From assembly GCA_964617875.1 (NCBI GenBank), contig CAZUAI010000041.1:1-48656 (forward strand): a DNA stretch of 48,656 bases, in the 5' to 3' direction. Source of the stretch: CAZMVY01 sp964617875 (GTDB lineage: Bacteria; Planctomycetota; Phycisphaerae; UBA1845; PWPN01). The notes under the pieces were generated by a model. The model worked only from the letters and a program-made list of their open reading frames with translations, ran no database searches and was not told where the DNA came from. This document shows, piece by piece, positions 41,703-48,656 of the stretch. The translations under genes and the position numbers were made by a program. Positions within the stretch are counted from its first letter, which is position 1. Each line of letters opens with the position of its first letter.

Positions 41703-42752
41703 GTGAAGGAATTGGTTGTCATCAGCGGCAAGGGCGGCACGGGCAAGACGTCGATCGCCGCCTCGCTGGCCGTTCTGGCCGGCCGATGCGTGGTGGCCGA
41801 CTGCGACGTCGATGCCGCGGATCTCCACCTGGTTCTTTCGCCGCAGGTCCAGGAGCGGCATGATTTCCTCAGCGGCCGTGTGGCGATCATTCGCCAGGAG
41901 GATTGCACCGGCTGCGGGGCGTGCCTGGCGCATTGCCGATTCGACGCCATCGCGCGAGACTCCTCGGCAACGAATGCCGGCGGGGTGGCGCACGACGCGG
42001 GATACACCTGTCAGACATGCGATTACTGCGAGCGGTCCTGCCCCGCGCAGATCGATGATGTCATTCAGGCCATGACAAACGCCGTGGGCCTGCCCCGACG
42101 CGGCGGATTCCGCATCGACCCGCTCGCCTGCGAAGGGTGCGGTGTGTGCGTCCGGTTCTGCCCGCAACAGGCCATCGAATTCCCCGAACGGCTCTGCGGG
42201 GAGTGGTTTGTATCGGAGACCCGCTGCGGGCCGATGGTCCACGCAAAACTGGGAATCGCCCAGAGCAATTCGGGCAAGCTGGTCAGCATCGTCCGTCAGA
42301 ACGCCCGGGCAATCGCCGAGCAGCGTAAGCTTGATCTCGTCGTCATCGACGGCTCCCCCGGCATCGGCTGCCCGGTAATTGCCTCGATCACCGGCGCCGG
42401 CCTGGTGCTGGTGGTGACCGAGCCGACGCGGAGCGGGGAGCACGACCTGAAGCGCGTGGTCCAGCTGACCCGCCACTTCCACATCCCCGTGGCCGTGTGC
42501 ATCAACAAGTGGGATCTGAACGCCGAGCAGTCGAATCGCATCGAAGCGTATTGCCGCGAGCAGTCGATCGCCGTGGCCGGCAGGATCCGCTACGACCGCG
42601 CGTTCACGCATGCCCAGGTTCGCGGCCGGACCGTCGTGGAAGCCGGCGACGATGGCGTTGCGGAGGATGTCCGGAGGCTGTGGGCAACCCTGAAGACGGA
42701 ACTCCAACAAGGCCCCGGCGGGGCAGGGCTGAGCGAAGAGCATGGTGCATGA
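41703..42752 (+). CDS. MinD-type P-loop ATPase with three 4Fe-4S motifs (2)
   Basis: A 349-residue partner ATPase. Its Walker A is ISGKGGTGKTS and VVIDGSPGIGCPV is a later nucleotide motif. The Cys-rich insert holds three CxxCxxCxxxC motifs: 68-78, 103-113 (CQTCDYCERSC) and 143-153. Family members usually have two, so residues about 86-140 are an extra segment. The start is GTG. A 67-base gap separates it from the first ATPase, and its end overlaps the radical-SAM remnant by 11 bases. Confidence 0.88.
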   Translation: MKELVVISGKGGTGKTSIAASLAVLAGRCVVADCDVDAADLHLVLSPQVQERHDFLSGRVAIIRQEDCTGCGACLAHCRFDAIARDSSATNAGGVAHDAGYTCQTCDYCERSCPAQIDDVIQAMTNAVGLPRRGGFRIDPLACEGCGVCVRFCPQQAIEFPERLCGEWFVSETRCGPMVHAKLGIAQSNSGKLVSIVRQNARAIAEQRKLDLVVIDGSPGIGCPVIASITGAGLVLVVTEPTRSGEHDLKRVVQLTRHFHIPVAVCINKWDLNAEQSNRIEAYCREQSIAVAGRIRYDRAFTHAQVRGRTVVEAGDDGVAEDVRRLWATLKTELQQGPGGAGLSEEHGA

Positions 42753-43233
42753 CTACCTGAAGAAATCCATCGAGAAACAGACGGGGCGGGCGAGCGACTG
42801 CATCTACTGCCAGCCCGGCCGAACCGCCTGCAAGACCGTCGAGCGACGAGAATGGCTCCGATGGGAGCCGTTGCTCACGGACCTCAACCGGAGTCTTGAT
42901 TCTCGTCCCGACTACATCACGTTCAGCGGGCTGGCGGAGCTGTTCGAGCCGCGTGCGGAGGTTATTGACGAGTATGCTCAACCGCCCCTGGATGACCGGG
43001 CAGGCTCCGGTGCGGACCGGATCCTGGACACACTCTGCCGTCGCCCCTGTGCGATTGAGGACGTGATCGCGACACATGGTCTTCATCAAAACGAAGTGGT
43101 CAAGTCCCCGGATGAGCTGTCGCGTGACGGACTTGTCGAACGGGTTGCCATTGAATCAGACTTTTACTATAGAGCTATCCGACGCCCGGAAACGGGGCAC
43201 GGCGGCGCAACCGCGGGGGACGACGCGTGGTGA
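42742..43233 (+). pseudogene. Radical SAM (COG0731-type) remnant with internal deletion
   Basis: A 163-residue reading frame that joins the two ends of a radical SAM protein. Residues 19-63 (DCIYCQPGRTACKTVERREW and RPDYITFSG) match the start of the family. From residue 64 (base 42931) it continues directly as LAELFEPRAEVIDEY and a winged-helix-like end (IEDVIATHGLHQNEV). The whole barrel between, about 150 residues including the GEPTL loop, is missing, and the first Cys of CxxxCxxC is lost (RASDCIYC). It cannot have radical SAM activity as read, but the frame is kept. Such genes usually sit with NifX/Mrp genes, which explains its place. Confidence 0.72.
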
Positions 43234-43832
43234 AGATTCTCGGGATCTGCTGCAGCCCGCGCAAAGGTCAAAACACCTTCAGGGCGATGGAGATCTGTCT
43301 GGAGGCGGCGCGGGCGCAAGACGGTGCGATCACAACGCAGGTGATGGAGCTGGCGGACCTGGACATCCGGCCCTGCCGCGCCTGCGGGGAGTGCAAGGGC
43401 CGGCTGGTGTGCCCGATCGATGATGATTTCGCCAGCCTCATACCTGTGCTGGCGGACTCCGACGTTGGCGGGATGATCGTCGGCACGCCGGTGTACTTCG
43501 GAACGATGACCGCCCAGTGCAAGGCCTTCATTGATCGCTGCGTGATGTTCCGGCGCAACGGCTGGCTCTTCCGCAACCGCGTGGGCGGCGTGCTGGCCGT
43601 CGGCGGCGTGCGTAATGGCGGGCAGGAACTCGCGATCCATGCCGTGCAGGCAGCCATGCTGTGTCACGACATGATCTGCGTCAGCGACGGCCAGCCGACG
43701 GCGCACTTCGGCGCCACGCTGTTCAGCGGTATCGAGGGCGGAATCGAACACGATGACTTCGGCTTGCAGACCGCCCGCCATCTTGGAAGGCGCGTGGCTC
43801 AGGTCGCCGCATTACTGAGGAGATCGGCATGA
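43227..43832 (+). CDS. Iron-sulfur flavoprotein (NADPH-dependent FMN reductase family)
   Basis: A 201-residue flavodoxin-fold protein. ILGICCSPRKGQNTF is the FMN phosphate loop, and cysteines 50, 53, 56 and 62 (CRACGECKGRLVC) form the compact Cx2Cx2Cx5C motif of iron-sulfur flavoproteins, which bind one [4Fe-4S] cluster. GTPVYFGTMTAQCKAF is the second flavin loop. Archaeal relatives transfer electrons and reduce oxygen species. The start is GTG, overlapping the radical-SAM remnant by 7 bases. It overlaps the next gene by ATGA. Confidence 0.88.
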   Translation: MVKILGICCSPRKGQNTFRAMEICLEAARAQDGAITTQVMELADLDIRPCRACGECKGRLVCPIDDDFASLIPVLADSDVGGMIVGTPVYFGTMTAQCKAFIDRCVMFRRNGWLFRNRVGGVLAVGGVRNGGQELAIHAVQAAMLCHDMICVSDGQPTAHFGATLFSGIEGGIEHDDFGLQTARHLGRRVAQVAALLRRSA

Positions 43833-44839
43833 TACGGGTGGAGTACAGGAGGTATGTTCCGCTTGCCGGGCTTCTGGCCCTGCTCGGCGGGACTGGATGC
43901 GCGGGACCGGCGGCCCGAACCGATGACCAGCGCCCGTTCTCGATTGTCATGCTTCCGGACACGCAGAAATACAGCGAGAAGCGGCCGGATCTGTTCTTCG
44001 CCCAGACGAACTGGATCAAGCAGAACCGCGACAAGGAGAACATCGTTTTCGTCACGCACGTGGGCGACCTCGTGCAGAATCGAAGCAAGAAGCCGTCGGA
44101 GTGGAAGGTTGCCGACGAGGCGATGGCCGTCCTCGACGGCGCAGTGCCCTACGGCATCGCCATCGGCAATCACGATTACGATAGCGACGACGGCGTGCAG
44201 AAGGGCGTCGCGACGATGTATCTTCAGCACTTCAACCCGGAACAACGATTCAAGGGCCGGCCGTGGTACGGCGGGGCATCGCCCAACCTGCTCAACTCGT
44301 ACCAGTTGTTCTCCGGCGGCGGGACCGACTTCGTCATCCTGCATCTGGAAGTGAATGCTCCCGACGACGCGCTGGCTTGGGCAAAGGACGTGCTCGAACG
44401 GCACCCCACCCGGCCGGCGATCGTCGCCATACACACGTACATCCGGCACAAGGACGGCGTCGGCCGGGAGACGAGACGCGAGTATCGCAAAGACGGCAAC
44501 TCCGGCGAGGAGGTCTGGGAGAAATTCGTCCGCCGCAGCCCACAGGTGTTCATGGTCCTCTGCGGCCACGTCGGCAACGCCGAGGAGTACCACCAGTTTT
44601 CAAGAAACGACGCCGGAGCCGACGTGCTGGAGATGCTTGCCGACTATCAGAACCGAGAAAACGGCGGCGACGGCTGGCTCCGGATCATCCGCTTCGTGCC
44701 GACGAGTCGCGAAATCCAGGTGCGAACCTATTCTCCTGTGCTTGGCCGGTTCGAGACGGACTCCAACAGCCAGTTTACGGTGCCGTGGCACCTTCCGCAG
44801 GCATGCCACGGTACGAAGCGTCTGGCATCACCCGTATGA
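43829..44839 (+). CDS. Calcineurin-like phosphoesterase lipoprotein
   Basis: A 336-residue protein with lipobox LLGGTGC (Cys24), so exported and anchored. The metal motifs are MLPDTQKY, FVTHVGDLVQN, AIGNHDYDSDD, AIHTYIRHKD and LCGHVGNAEE, all expected of a dinuclear metallophosphoesterase. The C-terminal beta segment (IQVRTYSPVLGRFE) is also typical of this exported group. The substrate cannot be told. The ATG overlaps the flavoprotein stop by 4 bases and its stop overlaps the next small gene by 4 bases, so it is firmly in the ORP transcript. Confidence 0.87.
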   Translation: MIRVEYRRYVPLAGLLALLGGTGCAGPAARTDDQRPFSIVMLPDTQKYSEKRPDLFFAQTNWIKQNRDKENIVFVTHVGDLVQNRSKKPSEWKVADEAMAVLDGAVPYGIAIGNHDYDSDDGVQKGVATMYLQHFNPEQRFKGRPWYGGASPNLLNSYQLFSGGGTDFVILHLEVNAPDDALAWAKDVLERHPTRPAIVAIHTYIRHKDGVGRETRREYRKDGNSGEEVWEKFVRRSPQVFMVLCGHVGNAEEYHQFSRNDAGADVLEMLADYQNRENGGDGWLRIIRFVPTSREIQVRTYSPVLGRFETDSNSQFTVPWHLPQACHGTKRLASPV

Positions 44840-44970
44840 AGGTCGGAATGCGCTATTGCGGCCGCGCCCTGCTGACTGTCCTCATCGTTGCTCTGCCTGT
44901 TGCGGCGCATGATGTGGAGAACGTCCTCCGCGCCGCCGAACTGCTGAACGCGCCGCCGCAACCCGCTTGA
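44836..44970 (+). CDS. Small secreted protein, 44 aa
   Basis: The ATG at 44836 overlaps the phosphoesterase stop (ATGA). A signal-like start (ALLTVLIVALPVAAH) is followed by a short helix DVENVLRAAELLNAP. No family is recognised. It ends 24 bases before the DUF4405 gene. It may serve only as a coupling peptide. Confidence 0.4.
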   Translation: MKVGMRYCGRALLTVLIVALPVAAHDVENVLRAAELLNAPPQPA

Positions 44971-44994
44971 TGCGGTCGAGAGGAGGTCATCGCC

Positions 44995-45690
44995 ATGATG
45001 CGCAGAAGCATGCTCAACTTCCTCGTGGATGTCCTGACCCTGCTGGCGATATTCGTCATGATCGCCACGGGGCTGGTCATCCGTTTCGTCCTGCCCCCCG
45101 GCACCGGCGGCCGTCACGGCGGGGGCGGCCTTCTGCTCTGGAGCCTGGGCCGCCACGACTGGGGCGACGTTCATTTCTGGGCTTCTGTTGCCCTCGGCGT
45201 GCTGCTGGTCGTTCATGTGGCGCTGCACTGGTCCTGGGTGTGCACGATGGTGCAGCAAGTGCTGCGAGGCACGGCTGTCTGCCAACCCGGCGTCCGCAAA
45301 CGAAACGCCTACGGCGTGGGATTCCTCGTCGTCATCGTGCTCGTGTTCGGCGGCTTCACCTGGTATGCCCGCACCGCCGTCAGGCATGCCGGCGGACGGT
45401 GGCAATCCGAGAGCCTTCCGGCGAGCGCGGAGGATGGCATGCCGCCGCATGGGCAAGGGCCCGGGCACGGAGCCGGACAGGAACAGATCCGCGGCTCCAT
45501 GTCCCTGACGGAGGTCGAGGCCGCCACCGGCGTGCCGGTGGAGACCCTGAAATCCGAACTCGGCCTTCCGGAAAGCACCTCAGCCGAGGAACGACTGGGG
45601 CGTCTGGTCCGCCAGCACGGATTCAGCATGGACAAGGTTCGGGACGTCGTCTCGAGACACAGCCGCGGGCCGCAGGGGGGGCGCAACTGA
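44995..45690 (+). CDS. DUF4405-type membrane protein
   Basis: A 231-residue protein with three hydrophobic segments (about 8-32, 60-83 and 105-122). GDVHFWASVALGVLLVVHVALHW holds histidines at the spacing seen in cytochrome-b-like DUF4405 proteins, which probably bind haem. The C-terminal part is soluble, with a helical domain (SLTEVEAATGVPVETLKSEL) that looks like a small helix-turn-helix-like or UBA-like bundle. GAGG lies 8 bases upstream. It ends the right arm of the ORP locus and could link its electron carriers to the membrane. Confidence 0.78.
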   Translation: MMRRSMLNFLVDVLTLLAIFVMIATGLVIRFVLPPGTGGRHGGGGLLLWSLGRHDWGDVHFWASVALGVLLVVHVALHWSWVCTMVQQVLRGTAVCQPGVRKRNAYGVGFLVVIVLVFGGFTWYARTAVRHAGGRWQSESLPASAEDGMPPHGQGPGHGAGQEQIRGSMSLTEVEAATGVPVETLKSELGLPESTSAEERLGRLVRQHGFSMDKVRDVVSRHSRGPQGGRN

Positions 45691-45701
45691 TGTGGCGGCG
45701 T

Positions 45702-45962
45702 TCAGGCCGTCCGGGACCGGGCCTTCTCAATCAAGTCGAGGATGGAGGCGAGCTTCGGTTGCGGGGGGGCGAGGATCCTCACGATCTGCTCGGGCGTGTA
45801 ATGCTCCCGCAGCCAGGCGGCCGCATCAAACTGAGGGCACCAGCAATCGGGCACCAGCCTGCAGGGGAAGTCGCCGTCCACGCTCCGGCAATACCTGAAC
45901 GGCACGTCGTGGCCGAGCTTCCGGCAATACGCTTCCCGTTGATCGTATGCGTCGATGCTCAT
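45702..45962 (-). CDS. Small Cys-rich protein, 86 aa
   Basis: An 86-residue protein with five cysteines (13, 25, 34, 40, 42) in YCRKLGHDVPFRYCR and DCWCPQF, followed by a helical half ending PKPKLASILDLIEKA-like. Small proteins with this CRKLGH...YCR...DCW pattern are familiar from anaerobes, but the function is not known. AGG is a weak ribosome site. It is convergent with the DUF4405 gene, only 11 bases apart, on the opposite strand. Confidence 0.72.
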   Translation of the reverse strand: MSIDAYDQREAYCRKLGHDVPFRYCRSVDGDFPCRLVPDCWCPQFDAAAWLREHYTPEQIVRILAPPQPKLASILDLIEKARSRTA

Positions 45963-46219
45963 GCCGTCGCCTGTTACGCGGAAGGCCCTGGGGGGCCTTG
46001 CCCGATTCTGCCGGCCGACCCTCGGCCGCCGAAACGAGTATAACCGCGCCGGGCCGCCTTGACACAACTCCGACACGGCGTTGTGCTGGGCGTATGACCA
46101 CGAATCGCGGCCCGCTTTTCCGCCGCATCGATCAACCACGCCGCCGAGGCATGGCCAAGCCCGGCAGCGGGGCCCCGTGCGAGCGGACCGGCTCGTTGCG
46201 GACAGGAGGCAGACCCGCC

Positions 46220-47692
46220 ATGTCGGCAAACGTACGTCAAGCGCGGTTTCGAGCGAGCCCCGGCTCCTGCCTGTTCGCAGGAGTCATGCTTCTGATTCCG
46301 GCCTGTGCGTCCAGTGCCCGCACGGCGGCTCGGCCGAATGTGGTCTTCTTCCTGGCCGATGATCTCGGCTGCATGGATATCGGCGCCTATAACCCGAAAA
46401 CGTTCTACGAGACGCCCAACATCGACCGCCTGGCCCGCAGCGGGATGCGATTCACACAGGGATATGCGGCGTGCCCGGTCTGCTCGCCGACTCGGGCGAG
46501 TATCATGACGGGCAAGTATCCCGTGCGGACGGGGATTACCGACTACATTCCGGGCCAGCGCAATGCGAAGCTCCGTTCCGCGCCCAACGCCGACCATCTG
46601 GCGCTGGAGGAAGTGACCATCGCGGAGCGGTTTCGCGATGCCGGTTTCGCGACCTTCTTTGCCGGCAAGTGGCACCTGGGAGGCGGCGAGTTCTCTCCGA
46701 ACGCGCAGGGATTCGGCCCAGGACTGGTAAGCGGCGAGGGCGCGAAGGGAAATACGCAGTTCTGGTATCCCCAGTCGGGGATTCCGGTGCCGGACGCCAA
46801 GGACGATCCCAAAACGACCGACCGCATCGCCGACGAGGCAGTTCACTTCATCAAGACCCACAAGGACCAGCCCTTCTTTGCCTATCTGCCGTTCCTGGCC
46901 GTGCATACTCCGATCCAAGCGCGGGCGGACCTCGTGGCGAAATACGAGAAGAAGCGAGCTTCCGCGCCGCCCGACGCCTGGGGCAGGGAACGCGAGCGGG
47001 ACGTGCGGCTCGTGCAGAACCACGCTACGTACGCGGCCATGCTGGAACAGCTTGATTCGGCCATCGGACGGGTCCTGGCGGCGTTGGAAACCAACGGCCT
47101 TGCCGACAGGACGGTCGTCGTGTTCATGTCGGACAACGGCGGTCTGTCAACGTCGGAAGGCCATCCCACCTCGAACCTGCCGTTGCGGGCGGGCAAGGGC
47201 TGGCCCTACGAGGGCGGGATTCGCGAGCCGTGGATGATCCGCGTGCCGGGGATGACCAGGCCGGGCAGCACCTGCGACACGCCCGTCATCAGCACGGATT
47301 TCTATCCCACGCTCCTTCAGTTGGCTGATCTGCCGCTGGACCCGAAGCAGCACATCGACGGCGTCAGCCTCGTGCCGCTCCTCAAGGGCGGAAACCTTGA
47401 TCGCGGCGCGCCGCTGTTCTGGCACTATCCGCACTACGGCAATCAGGGCGGGGCTCCGTGCGGGGCGATTCGCGAAGGCGATTGGAAGCTCATCGAGTGG
47501 TACGAAGACGGCAGCCTCGAACTGTACAACCTGCGGGACGACATCGGCGAGAAGACCAACCTCGCCTCCACCCATCGGGAGAAGGCCGAACGTCTGCACG
47601 CGCGGCTTGTCGCCTGGCGCAAGAGCGTCAACGCCCTCATGCCCACGCCGAACCCGCAGTGGAAGCCCGAAGCGGCCGTAACAGGCAAGTAG
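46220..47692 (+). CDS. Type I sulfatase lipoprotein
   Basis: A 490-residue exported sulfatase, perhaps a lipoprotein (LLIPACAS). The metal start is VFFLADDLG (D47, D48), and the formylglycine site is C88-S-P-T-R92 (YAACPVCSPTRAS). GKWHLGG, AVHTPIQA, MSDNGG and GGIREPWMI follow in family order. Formylglycine is made by a maturase that is not in the window. Planctomycetes carry many such enzymes for sulfated polysaccharides, and the substrate here is unknown. AGGAGG lies 10 bases upstream of the ATG at 46220. It is not obviously linked to the ORP genes. Confidence 0.93.
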   Translation: MSANVRQARFRASPGSCLFAGVMLLIPACASSARTAARPNVVFFLADDLGCMDIGAYNPKTFYETPNIDRLARSGMRFTQGYAACPVCSPTRASIMTGKYPVRTGITDYIPGQRNAKLRSAPNADHLALEEVTIAERFRDAGFATFFAGKWHLGGGEFSPNAQGFGPGLVSGEGAKGNTQFWYPQSGIPVPDAKDDPKTTDRIADEAVHFIKTHKDQPFFAYLPFLAVHTPIQARADLVAKYEKKRASAPPDAWGRERERDVRLVQNHATYAAMLEQLDSAIGRVLAALETNGLADRTVVVFMSDNGGLSTSEGHPTSNLPLRAGKGWPYEGGIREPWMIRVPGMTRPGSTCDTPVISTDFYPTLLQLADLPLDPKQHIDGVSLVPLLKGGNLDRGAPLFWHYPHYGNQGGAPCGAIREGDWKLIEWYEDGSLELYNLRDDIGEKTNLASTHREKAERLHARLVAWRKSVNALMPTPNPQWKPEAAVTGK

Positions 47693-47991
47693 AAGCAGAC
47701 CGGCGAGACATTGAAGATACCGTCCTTGCCACCCGGACTGGCCGCCGTCCTCGGATCATAGCCGTACTTCAGGTTCGCGAGCGCACTGTACAGCACCGGC
47801 TGGTTCACAAGCCGTCCCTTGCGCACGGCCCGGAGAAACCGCGGCGTAAGGAAGATCGTCAGCCGAAACGATCGTCCATTCACGATGCCCTCGACGACGC
47901 GGAACGGTACGGCGGTCTCGCCCGATGTCTCGGCCGAGAGCAATGCCTTCAGGTCGTGTTTCAATTGGTCCGTGTTGCGTTCTGAGTTCAT
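47443..47991 (-). pseudogene. Truncated hypothetical ORF beside an integrase fragment
   Basis: Residues 1-80 from ATG 47991 (NTDQLKHDLKALLSAE, RSFRLTIFLTPRFLRAVRKG) read as a genuine protein. From about base 47700 the frame runs antisense through the 3' end of the sulfatase for 250 bases, with composition typical of an antisense frame. The true 3' end appears lost at the junction near 47695-47760. It starts 20 bases after the integrase fragment and probably travelled with it. The family is not recognised. Confidence 0.45.
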
Positions 47992-48011
47992 TGCCGCCAC
48001 TTCTATCGCCC

Positions 48012-48440
48012 TCACCCCAGATGCCCCGTGCACGCAATCACGGCGGACTGCTCTACGACGTCAACATCGCCCTTGAGGAGATCCAGGTGGATGCGGGTGC
48101 CTTCCAGGTGACCGGGGGTCCGATCCGTGGATCGCAGATGGTCGATGAAGGCGTCACGGAGTTCGGAAAGGGTGAGCGGGTTATCGTCGGACGGCTTGGC
48201 GATCAGGTGACCGATCTCCGGAGAGCCGAACAGGACATCCAGGATGGGGTGGCCGTCCGCAAGGAGTTTCGAGGCGAGGGCGCTCTTCCCCTTGCGGATG
48301 CGAGCGAGTTGATCCTCCGCATCCTGCTTGATCTGCTTGGCTTCGGCCTCGTTGTCCGTTTCGAGGGCCTTGATGTACGACTTGCCCTTCCACCAGAAGG
48401 TAAGGGAGTACGTCCCGGCCCGCTTTCTCAAGAATGCCAT
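48012..48440 (-). pseudogene. N-terminal fragment of a tyrosine integrase
   Basis: A 142-residue ORF. The start AFLRKRAGTYSLTFWWKGKS is the arm/AP2-type DNA-binding region of tyrosine recombinases, followed by a charged helix (EAEAKQIKQDAEDQLARI) and the beginning of the core-binding domain (TLSELRDAFIDHLRS, THIHLDLLKG-like). The catalytic domain with R, H, R, H and Y is missing, and the last 20 residues look non-homologous. It is a remnant of an integrated element, not a working integrase. Confidence 0.65.
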
Positions 48441-48656
48441 GTCAGCGGCCTACTGCCACGTGGTCAAGCGCCCTGGACGCCCGTTTCACCGGCGGCGAAG
48501 CGGTGGCGTTCCGCTGACGCAACGGTGGCTCGCGGCATTATGAACAAAACAGGACTCACGCCAAGGTCTGACGTAAGTCCTGTCTTCTATTTGGTTTACT
48601 TAGAGCCTATCCCACAACCCCTGCGGCGCGGAAGGTGATCCACGCGCAGGCGAAGT
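48441..48656. other. Region with inverted repeats upstream of the integrase fragment
   Basis: Two inverted repeats are seen. GTCAGCGG and GCCAC (48441-48459) face GTGGC and CCGCTGAC (48503-48518). The hairpin at 48549-48583 is a second. They could be the attachment or promoter region of the former element. No gene was recognised; the right edge is uninformative. Confidence 0.45.
48549..48583 (-). terminator. Candidate terminator hairpin
   Basis: ACAGGACTCACG (48549-48560) pairs with CGTAAGTCCTGT (48572-48583), one mismatch in 12. On the minus strand it is followed by TTTTGTTC, as in a Rho-independent terminator of a gene lying beyond the right edge. Confidence 0.5.

Overview
The window is high-GC, densely coding bacterial DNA. 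It most likely comes from an anaerobic planctomycete close to the Phycisphaerae. Four things point there: Thr/Arg/Pro linkers of the ATRPAT type in several secreted proteins, a dockerin-like EF-hand secreted protein, a PilM-to-secretin cluster resembling the Amuc_1101-1098 locus of the PVC bacterium Akkermansia, and a sulfatase. Taxonomy is inferred from gene content only. No rRNA, tRNA or CRISPR array was seen.

Left edge (1-2.7 kb): a damaged region with two frameshifted secreted or hypothetical genes, a possible small secreted protein and a golvesin-type domain remnant. From 2.7 to 19.3 kb there is mostly housekeeping and cell-envelope content: rnc, an S55 (SpoIVB-like) protein, a beta-propeller protein, a URO-D/RhaM pair, a NatA/NatB-like ABC exporter with a fused CPBP protease, priA, an RNase HII-like protein, two small lipoproteins, a sugar isomerase/epimerase and KpsF. 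Several genes here have promoter elements so close to the start codon that their mRNAs should be leaderless.

Middle (19.4-28.6 kb, minus strand): a four-gene PilM / PilN-O-like / PilP-like / secretin cluster for a type IV pilus or type II secretion apparatus. The secretin carries an unusual Gly-Met and Gly-Tyr repeat tract. It is followed by a dockerin-repeat secreted protein.

The most interesting part (30.3-45.7 kb) is an expanded 'orange protein' (ORP)-type system. A sigma-54 activator with a Cys-rich PAS domain (34684-36069) lies between two divergent gene sets. The leftward operon is NifX/ORP-like, Mrp/NBP35 ATPase, NifX-like, thioesterase, DsrE-like lipoprotein, MBL hydrolase and 1-Cys peroxiredoxin. 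The rightward set of about 16 genes is NifX-like, two lipoproteins, DUF5320, ferredoxin, DUF89, a third NifX-like protein after the first on this arm, a 56-aa protein, a Cys-bearing membrane protein, two MinD-type ATPases with 4Fe-4S motifs, a radical-SAM remnant, an iron-sulfur flavoprotein, a phosphoesterase lipoprotein, a 44-aa secreted protein and a DUF4405 membrane protein. A good sigma-54 promoter precedes the left operon and a weaker one the right. A related TTGC-N5-GCAA-like dyad lies about 110-120 bp upstream of each, so one activator probably drives both arms, as described for the two divergent orp operons of Desulfovibrio vulgaris. The added lipoproteins and redox proteins suggest an envelope-linked metal/redox role, which is inference.

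Right edge (45.7-48.7 kb): a small Cys-rich protein, a sulfatase lipoprotein, a truncated ORF and an N-terminal integrase fragment with nearby inverted repeats. This looks like the scar of an integrated element.
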